Part shown: piece after piece, positions 57,671-64,000 of the stretch
Numbering within the stretch: position 1 is the stretch's first letter
Layout: each line of letters opens with the position of its first letter
DNA from: Candidatus Saccharimonadota bacterium
GTDB taxonomy: Bacteria > Patescibacteriota > Saccharimonadia > Saccharimonadales > Saccharimonadaceae
Direction of reading: 5' to 3'
DNA length: 64,000 bases
Assembly (NCBI GenBank): GCA_009777315.1
Contig: WRMD01000003.1
Coordinates: forward strand, 1 to 64,000
The notes under the pieces: model-generated
Told to the model about the DNA's origin: nothing
What the model saw: the letters and a program-made list of their open reading frames with translations, nothing else
Databases searched by the model: none
Translations under genes and position numbers: made by a program

Positions 57671-57714
57671 CCTTTTTGCTTTATTTTTATTTGTTTGTTA
57701 ATGTTTATGACTTT

Positions 57715-58599
57715 TTAGCGCTTGCGGTCGAGTATGATCTTGCCGATGAGTAGTGCCAAGAGTAGACCAACTATGACGATGAGGTAGAGTGGGATGATAA
57801 AGACAACGGAGGATTCGCTAGTGGTTTTGCCGAGAAGGGTTATTTCTTGCGTGACTCGGAAGATACCGATGCCCGGCGCGCCTTCCCAGCGGATTTCGAC
57901 GTCACGTGGTCGCTCGGAGAGGACGACGTGGCTGGTTTCAATGCGGGCTCGTTCGCGGCCACCGAAGAAGTTTTCTATGGTCATGGTGCCGCTGGCCCAC
58001 TCATCGGTGTTGCCGGTGTTCTCGAGCTTGACGTGGGAGCGGATGGGGGCTCGGAAGAGTAGGGAAGGGATGCGGATACGGGTTACGCTGGCGCTACTAC
58101 GAAGGTCGCCGGTAACTGTCGCGAAGACGCGATGAGCGGCTTGACGATGAACGTCGATGGTGGCGCCTTCATCTCGCATGGTGGCCAGGATGACTGCTCG
58201 TTGCGCACCGCCCGGGGCGTTGGTTGGGACGTTGATGTTGTATTTGACTTGGACATATTCGTCGGGCTGTAAGGTCCATTCCGTCCCGTTATCAAAGGTG
58301 ATCCAGTTGGCTAGTAGCGTCTGACTGCTCTTAGCCGCATCACCGAAGATGTCGGAATAGTCGGGAACGTTGACGTCTACAGCCTCAGCTCGGACGTCGA
58401 AAGTTAGGGTTTGGTTGCCGTTGTTCTTGATGGTAAACTCGCCAGCGGTTTGCATGCCAGGGTCGAGAGTAAATCGTGATTCAATCGGAGACATAAGCAG
58501 TCTTCGCCCACTTTCATTGTTGGCATACGCCACGCCCGCGCTTGCGGCAACTAATGTTACGGCCGTCAAGCATCCGAGAATCTTTGTTAGGGTTTTCAT
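57715..58599 (-). CDS. Membrane-anchored surface protein resembling DUF916/WxL-associated proteins
   Basis: Signal peptide, beta-sandwich-like MSPIESRFTLDPGMQTAGEFTIKNNGNQTLTFDV, C-terminal TM and basic tail. Confidence 0.6.
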   Translation of the reverse strand: MKTLTKILGCLTAVTLVAASAGVAYANNESGRRLLMSPIESRFTLDPGMQTAGEFTIKNNGNQTLTFDVRAEAVDVNVPDYSDIFGDAAKSSQTLLANWITFDNGTEWTLQPDEYVQVKYNINVPTNAPGGAQRAVILATMRDEGATIDVHRQAAHRVFATVTGDLRSSASVTRIRIPSLLFRAPIRSHVKLENTGNTDEWASGTMTIENFFGGRERARIETSHVVLSERPRDVEIRWEGAPGIGIFRVTQEITLLGKTTSESSVVFIIPLYLIVIVGLLLALLIGKIILDRKR

Positions 58600-58624
58600 G
58601 TTTATATCTCCTCAGAATCTCTAT

Positions 58625-59182
58625 TTATAGGTTATGCGCGATCGTGAAGACGACAGTGTTTGCGTATGTACCAGACTGGAGGGTCGAGTCAACATTGACA
58701 CCAAAGGTAAGGGTTTCAGTTGCCTCACCAGCAGCACCAGTTACGAAGACACCTACAGGCGTGCTTAGACCAGGAACCGGCATGTAGTTGCCAGTGGTTC
58801 GGTAGCCCCAGGTGTTAGCTGAAAGGCTGGCGCCGCCAGCAGTTGCCGGAATCGTGTTGACAGAGCTAACAGTGTTTACCAGGGCGTTGTTGTCGGTTGC
58901 AGTTGACATAGAAACGGTGAAACCGTTAGCAGCTGTCGTGCTACCAGTGATGGTGAGCGGCTGTGTCAACGTGCTGCCGATAGTAGTACCATCGAACACG
59001 AAGTTCAAGGCGGCCGGGCTGATCTCAGCGAACGTGGTTGGATCCGTGGGGTCGACAATCTCGATCGCCTCGGGGACCTCTACAGTTACCGGGATGTCTG
59101 CATACGCTGCAAGCGGCATAGCCGCGACACCCAGGCCCGCTACCACGCTAAGGGCAGCAATAGCCTTTGATATTTTTGTCAT
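58625..59182 (-). CDS. Secreted surface protein, paralog of 57074-57670
   Basis: Signal peptide MTKISKAIAALSVVAGLGVAAMPLAAYA; ANTWGYRTT...SGTYANTVVFTIAHNL. Confidence 0.7.
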   Translation of the reverse strand: MTKISKAIAALSVVAGLGVAAMPLAAYADIPVTVEVPEAIEIVDPTDPTTFAEISPAALNFVFDGTTIGSTLTQPLTITGSTTAANGFTVSMSTATDNNALVNTVSSVNTIPATAGGASLSANTWGYRTTGNYMPVPGLSTPVGVFVTGAAGEATETLTFGVNVDSTLQSGTYANTVVFTIAHNL

Positions 59183-59365
59183 AGTATCTCTCCTTATGAC
59201 TTTATTTTGTATTTGCTTTTGTAATCTTTGTTTCCACACAATTGAATTACATTCATATGGTAGCCCGGGATCGTGCTTATGTCAACTATTTATTTGGCTG
59301 GCTGTGGATAACTCTGGCTTTGACCCCAGTATTTTGGGCTTGGTTCGGAATTGCTTTAGGCGGAT

Positions 59366-60640
59366 TTAGGCGAAGGGGCTGGCGAGTTTTAGGTCGGGGT
59401 TGGCTTCGGCGATGCGGAAGAGCTCGTTGTATTTGGCGACGCGGTCGGAGCGGGAGAGAGAGCCGGTTTTGATTTGGCCACAGCCGAGGCCGACGGCGAG
59501 ATGGGCGATGGTGACGTCTTCGGTTTCGCCGGAGCGGTGGCTCATGACGACGCGGAAATTATTTTTCTGGGCGAGCTGGACGGCTTCGATGGTTTCGGTG
59601 AGAGAGCCGATTTGGTTGGGCTTGATGAGGATGGCGTTGCAGGCTCTTTCTTCGATAGCTTTTTGGAGGAGCTTGACGTTGGTAACAAGCAGGTCGTCGC
59701 CGACGATTTGGAGGTTTTGGCCGAGGCGTGCGGTGAGATCTTGCCAGCCGTTCCAGTCGGATTCGCCGAGACCGTCCTCGACGCTGATGACGCCGAATTG
59801 GTCGCGGAGGGCGGTGTACCAGTTGATGAGGTCGGAGTTGGATTTGTGTTCGCCGGAAGTTTTGAGGAGGTAGTTGCCGTCTTTGTCATAGAACTCGCTG
59901 GCAGCTACGTCCATGCCGAGGCCGAAATCTTTACCGACTTGGTAGCCGGCGGCCTTAATGGCTTCGGTAATCATTTCGAGGGGTTCGTTGTTGCCGTTTT
60001 TGACGCGGGGGCCGTAGCCGCCTTCGTCACCGGTGAGGGTGGCGTAGCCGTGATCGGCGATGACTTTTTTGAGGGCGTGGAAGACTTCGGCGCCCATCTG
60101 GACGGCTTGGAAGATGTCTTTGGCGCCTACCGGAATGACCATGTATTCTTGAAAGTCAGTGCCCCAGTCGGCGTGGGCGCCGCCGTTGACGAGGTTCATC
60201 ATCGGGAGGGGGAGAGTTTGGGTTTTGGTGCCGGAGAGCTCAGCGATATATTGGTGGAAGGCTTGGTTGCGACCCGCGGCTGTGGCTTTGGCGGCAGCGA
60301 GACTGACGGCGAGAATGGCGTTAGCGCCAAGGCGGGCTTTGTTTTCGGTGCCGTCTAGGTCGATCATGATTTTGTCGAGTTCGGCTTGTTTGCTGGCGTC
60401 TTTGCCGACGATGGCGGGGGCGATTTCTCTCGTGATGTTGTGGACGGCTTTTAGGACGCCCTTGCCGCCGTAAGCCTTCTCGCCGTCGCGGAGCTCGAGT
60501 GCTTCGCCGGAGCCGGTGGATGCGCCACTGGGCACGGCTGCCCTTCCCCACGCGCCGTTAGTTAATAGAACATCTGCCTCAACTGTCGGATTGCCGCGTG
60601 AATCCAACACCTGCCTGGCTATAACTCCCTGTATTTCCAT
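59366..60640 (-). CDS. eno: Enolase
   Basis: RQVLDSRGNPTVEADV, GDDLLVTNVKLLQKAIE, IKPNQIGSLTETIEAVQLA, MSHRSGETED. Confidence 0.97.
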   Translation of the reverse strand: MEIQGVIARQVLDSRGNPTVEADVLLTNGAWGRAAVPSGASTGSGEALELRDGEKAYGGKGVLKAVHNITREIAPAIVGKDASKQAELDKIMIDLDGTENKARLGANAILAVSLAAAKATAAGRNQAFHQYIAELSGTKTQTLPLPMMNLVNGGAHADWGTDFQEYMVIPVGAKDIFQAVQMGAEVFHALKKVIADHGYATLTGDEGGYGPRVKNGNNEPLEMITEAIKAAGYQVGKDFGLGMDVAASEFYDKDGNYLLKTSGEHKSNSDLINWYTALRDQFGVISVEDGLGESDWNGWQDLTARLGQNLQIVGDDLLVTNVKLLQKAIEERACNAILIKPNQIGSLTETIEAVQLAQKNNFRVVMSHRSGETEDVTIAHLAVGLGCGQIKTGSLSRSDRVAKYNELFRIAEANPDLKLASPFA

Positions 60641-60697
60641 AAGGTAATCTTAGCAAAATAACTTGACATAAGCAAGATGAACAGATAGAATAAGGGT

Positions 60698-60840
60698 AGC
60701 TGATACTCCTGCGGGGTTCTGCGGTAACGTAGAGTCGTGTGGAGAAAACAAACAGCAGATTAAAACAAAATACGTGCCCCTAAGTCAAAGGGTGAGCGGT
60801 GTATCAGATAAGAAAGAGCGGCCTGTGGCCGCTCTTTCGG
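60698..60840 (+). ncRNA. Candidate small RNA with sigma70-type promoter and strong terminator
   Basis: TTGACA-17-TAGAAT at 60663-60691; closing helix CTGATAC (60700)/GTATCAG (60801); terminator GAAAGAGCGGCC-TGT-GGCCGCTCTTTC. Confidence 0.5.
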
Positions 60841-60941
60841 TAGCCCACCCATTTAGCGAATTTCTGCGTCAGGCTTTTTGTTGCTCAGATTTTTCTTGTA
60901 TTTTATTTGAGGGGGTTAGGTCTTTGGGTATAATTCTCTCT

Positions 60942-60984
60942 ATTGTACAGTATAGCACAAGCGGGATGAAAAGTCAATAGAGGT
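60942..60984 (-). promoter_or_regulatory. Third copy of the repeated TTGACT-17-TATACT promoter module
   Basis: Reverse complement CTATTGACTTTTCATCCCGCTTGTGCTATACTGTACAATAGAGA nearly identical to 16575-16617 and 35511-35553. Confidence 0.7.
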
Positions 60985-61089
60985 TGTACCCGGATGAGAG
61001 ATAACTGGGGTGCGAGCTGTGGATAACGTATGGATAAACTATGGAAAACTGCGGAAAACCGTGGAGACGTGAAGAAGAGTTAAGAGGGG

Positions 61090-62850
61090 TTAGGGGGTGC
61101 GGAGGCGGGGTTCGGTGTTGACGGCGAATTGAGGGATGTTGTTGAAGCGGTTCCAGCGGGTGACGAAGGTGGTGTGGTCGGGGAAGGTGCGGACGTTCGG
61201 GTTGACGACGTAGAAGAGGCTGGAGCGATAGAGACCGATGCTGGGGAGTTCGGTGGCCCAGACTCTGAGGAAATCATTGTAGCGGTCGCGGCGAGTGATG
61301 AGGTTGGTGGTGGCGTTGGCGGAGGCGAGGATGGAGTCGACGGTGGGGTTGTTGAAGTTGGAGAAGTTGAGGCCGACGCCGTTGCCTTGAGATGAGTGGT
61401 AGAAAGGCTGCATGTCGGGGTCGGAGCCCATGGCGATGTTGTAGATGAGGACGTCGTAGAGGCGGGGGATGAGGCGGTCGCGGGTGAAGGCTTGGCTGTC
61501 GGTGTAGATGTGGAGGTCAACGGTGACGCCGAAGCTTTCCCATTGACGGGCGAGATCGGTGGCGGCGGCGCTGAGGCCGCCCTCGTCGAGGGTGACCATG
61601 GTGACAGTGAGGGGGTCTTCGCTGGCTGAGCTATACCAGAGGCGGTCGCGAGCAAAGCCGGCGTTTTCGAGGTATTCTTCAGCGGCGAAGAGATCGTAGG
61701 TGGGGACTTCAGGGAAATCGAGGGCCATTTGGGTGGGGAGGATGGGGTAGCCCAGGGTTATTTGAGCGCTGGTGGCTTGGATGATGAGGGATTTGTTGGT
61801 CATGTAGGCGAGGGCGCGGCGGATGTCGCGGTTGTTTAGCGGGGCTTGGGCGGTGTTGAAGAAGGCGAAGACGCCTTCGTTGAGGGGGGCTTGGCGGATG
61901 TGGAGGCGGTTGGGTAGGTCGGTGACGTGGGGGTGGCCGAGCTCGGCGGTGGCGGTAACGCGGCCTTGATAGATGGCGTTTTGGATGTCGCCGTGAGAAG
62001 TAAAGGCGTGGATAAGGAAGCTGTTGAGGAAGGGGGCGCCGCGGTGATAACGGGGGTTGGCGGAGAGGTGAACGATGGCGTCGGCAGTGCCGGCGGTGCG
62101 CTGGATGGAGCTGAAGGTGAAGGGGCCGGAGCCGATGGGGTTGCCGTTAAAGGCGGCTTCAAGGAGGTTGGTTTTGGGTGCCTGGTCGAGGGCGTGTTTG
62201 GGGAGGATCTCGAAGATGAGATGCTCGGGGAAGGCGGCGGTGCCGGAGCGGAGGGTGAATTCGACAGTGTAGTCGTCGATTTTTGCGACCTCGGTACCGG
62301 CCCAACCGGAGGCGCCGATGGCGCGGACTTCGGGGTCCTGGATCATTTGGATAGTGAAAACGACATCGTCGGCGGTGAGAGGGTGGCCGTCGTGGAAGTA
62401 GATGCCTTCGCGGAGGGTGACAGTCCAGATGTTGGCGGAATCGTTGCTGGTCCAGCCGGAGGCGACGTCGCCGCGGATGTTGCCGGAATCGTCGTAGAAT
62501 AATAGCGTGGAATAGATGAGGCGGGCGATGGTGCGTTCGGAGTTGGTAGTGGCGAACCAGGGAATGGTGGTGCGGATTTCGCCGAGGGTAGCTTCGGCGA
62601 AGGTGCCGCCGGGGACGAAAGCGTTGGTTTGGAAGCCGGCGCGAGACCAAGTGAGTTGAAGGCTGCCGGCGCCGAGGAGGACGGCGAGGAGGAGGAACCA
62701 GACGACGACTTGGAGGCGGACGAGATGGAGGCCGCGAATGCTTTTGATGAAGTGGCGAACGAAATGGCGCCAGACGCTGACGGAAGCTTCGCCGACGTTT
62801 TCTTGCAGGTCGTCGAGGGCTCGTTTGGTTTTTTTAGAAAAAAGTTTCAT
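61090..62850 (-). CDS. Extracellular solute-binding protein family 5 (peptide ABC transporter)
   Basis: EGIYFHDGHPLTADDVVFTIQMIQDP...; N-terminal TM. Confidence 0.88.
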   Translation of the reverse strand: MKLFSKKTKRALDDLQENVGEASVSVWRHFVRHFIKSIRGLHLVRLQVVVWFLLLAVLLGAGSLQLTWSRAGFQTNAFVPGGTFAEATLGEIRTTIPWFATTNSERTIARLIYSTLLFYDDSGNIRGDVASGWTSNDSANIWTVTLREGIYFHDGHPLTADDVVFTIQMIQDPEVRAIGASGWAGTEVAKIDDYTVEFTLRSGTAAFPEHLIFEILPKHALDQAPKTNLLEAAFNGNPIGSGPFTFSSIQRTAGTADAIVHLSANPRYHRGAPFLNSFLIHAFTSHGDIQNAIYQGRVTATAELGHPHVTDLPNRLHIRQAPLNEGVFAFFNTAQAPLNNRDIRRALAYMTNKSLIIQATSAQITLGYPILPTQMALDFPEVPTYDLFAAEEYLENAGFARDRLWYSSASEDPLTVTMVTLDEGGLSAAATDLARQWESFGVTVDLHIYTDSQAFTRDRLIPRLYDVLIYNIAMGSDPDMQPFYHSSQGNGVGLNFSNFNNPTVDSILASANATTNLITRRDRYNDFLRVWATELPSIGLYRSSLFYVVNPNVRTFPDHTTFVTRWNRFNNIPQFAVNTEPRLRTP

Positions 62851-62865
62851 AATCTTTGTTCATCC

Positions 62866-63087
62866 CTAGGCTGGCAGGAAGAAACCTGCCAGGATGGACA
62901 GGACAAAGACGACAGCCACCACTACCGTTACGTTAAAAATGCTCTTTTCGAGGCCGCGACGAGTAGTGATAAGCTCGCTACTGCTACCGAAACCGGCACC
63001 GAGACTGGCGCCGCGCTGTTGCAATAGAACCAACAGGATTAGGAGGACGGCTGAAATCATCATCAACCACTGTAAGAACTCGCTCAT
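62866..63087 (-). CDS. secG: Preprotein translocase subunit SecG
   Basis: LLILLVLLQQRGASLGAGFGSSSELITTRRGLEKSIFNVTVVVAVVFVLSI. Confidence 0.9.
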   Translation of the reverse strand: MSEFLQWLMMISAVLLILLVLLQQRGASLGAGFGSSSELITTRRGLEKSIFNVTVVVAVVFVLSILAGFFLPA

Positions 63088-63118
63088 ATATCTGTATTAT
63101 ACATGGTATAATGAGGAA

Positions 63119-64000
63119 ATGGAAGAGGGAGAGCAGGCGCCGGGATTTCGGCAGGGGTTTCGGGAGGCGTTTTTGCGTTCGCGGGGGCGGATTTGGTCGA
63201 AGAAGGGCGTGAAGCAGAACCCGAGCGTGCACCGGTCGTTTCGGCAGACGAAGCTGTATGAGGTGTATGAGCCGCCGGTTTACCATTATGGCTGGGCGAT
63301 TATTGATACCTTGCGGATGATTTTTAAGCATAAAAGGGTGTTTCTCGGGATGATATTGATAGCGGGTGTGGCGTCGGTCGTGTTGGTTGGGCTGATGAAT
63401 CAGGATCGGTATTCAGAGGTGACGTCTAGCTTGGATGATTTTGGAGAAGAGTTTGCTGAGGGGCAGTTTGGTGCGGTGGCGCGGGCGGGGGCGGTGTTCG
63501 TGACGACGCTAGCGACAGGCGGGTTGAATCAAGCGCCGACGGCGGAACAGCAATTGCTGAACGTGTTTTTGATGGTCTTGGTGTTTTTGGCGACGATATG
63601 GGCGATGCGACAATTGCTGTTAGGGCGGAAAATCCGGCTGAGAGATGCGCTATATAATGCATTTGGGCCGCTGGTGCCGACATTGTTGGTGCTGTTAGTG
63701 GCGCTGGTGCAGGCGATACCGATATTTATCTTTTTGATTATTTTCTCGGCGGCGACGGAAACTGGTTTCTTGGGTAATCCGTTTCACGCGCTCTTGTTTT
63801 GGCTGTTTTCGGTGGGGTTGATACTGCTGAGCCTGAGCTTTTTGGTGCCGACGGTGGTGGCTTTAGTGGCGGTGACGGCGCCGGGGCTGTACCCCTTGCA
63901 GGCACTATCGAACGCGGATGATTTGATGCGAGGGCGGAGGGTGCAGTTCTTGTTTCATCTGTTTTGGGGGTTGGTGGCGCTTGTAGTGATGTGGGCGGGG
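63119..64000 (+). CDS. Multi-pass membrane protein, partial at window end
   Basis: ATG at 63119, 6 nt after TATAAT; open reading to window end with TM helices. Confidence 0.6.
   Translation, partial: MEEGEQAPGFRQGFREAFLRSRGRIWSKKGVKQNPSVHRSFRQTKLYEVYEPPVYHYGWAIIDTLRMIFKHKRVFLGMILIAGVASVVLVGLMNQDRYSEVTSSLDDFGEEFAEGQFGAVARAGAVFVTTLATGGLNQAPTAEQQLLNVFLMVLVFLATIWAMRQLLLGRKIRLRDALYNAFGPLVPTLLVLLVALVQAIPIFIFLIIFSAATETGFLGNPFHALLFWLFSVGLILLSLSFLVPTVVALVAVTAPGLYPLQALSNADDLMRGRRVQFLFHLFWGLVALVVMWAG

Noticed and set aside
60698-60840. SRP (4.5S) RNA or tmRNA assignment for the small RNA
   Set aside because: Lacks the GGAAGNAGCA-type SRP domain IV signature and tmRNA ends/tag; left as an unidentified candidate.

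Overview
This 64 kb window looks like a compact Patescibacteria/CPR chromosome, probably Saccharibacteria-like. That taxonomy is inferred from gene content and small gene size and was not tested. Most of it is housekeeping: thrS, glyS, polA, mutM, holA, ftsK, nusA, eno, tpiA, miaA, infC-rpmI-rplT, rpmB, rpsT, secG, rnpB and four tRNAs, plus membrane and surface proteins. The most unusual feature is a dispersed family of at least ten intergenic elements. They carry 16 open, start-less, hypervariable C-terminal cassettes (FATVS...SLRCVYP) of a FISUMP/C-type-lectin-like surface domain. Cassettes are usually arranged as back-to-back inverted pairs, bounded by a conserved ~34-bp terminal inverted repeat and a conserved central box. 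A structured RNA with covarying stems sits beside several elements, always in the same relative polarity. One full-length FISUMP surface gene is interrupted at a G10 tract (phase-variation candidate), and its 3' end abuts one cassette. Other observations: a Thr-rich leader peptide/attenuator before thrS, a 6S-like RNA, repeated promoter modules, widespread leaderless promoters, an in-frame 113-nt palindrome inside mutM, a probable AUU start for infC, and a GC-skew switch near 27 kb. Nothing was searched against databases; all family calls are from reading the sequence.
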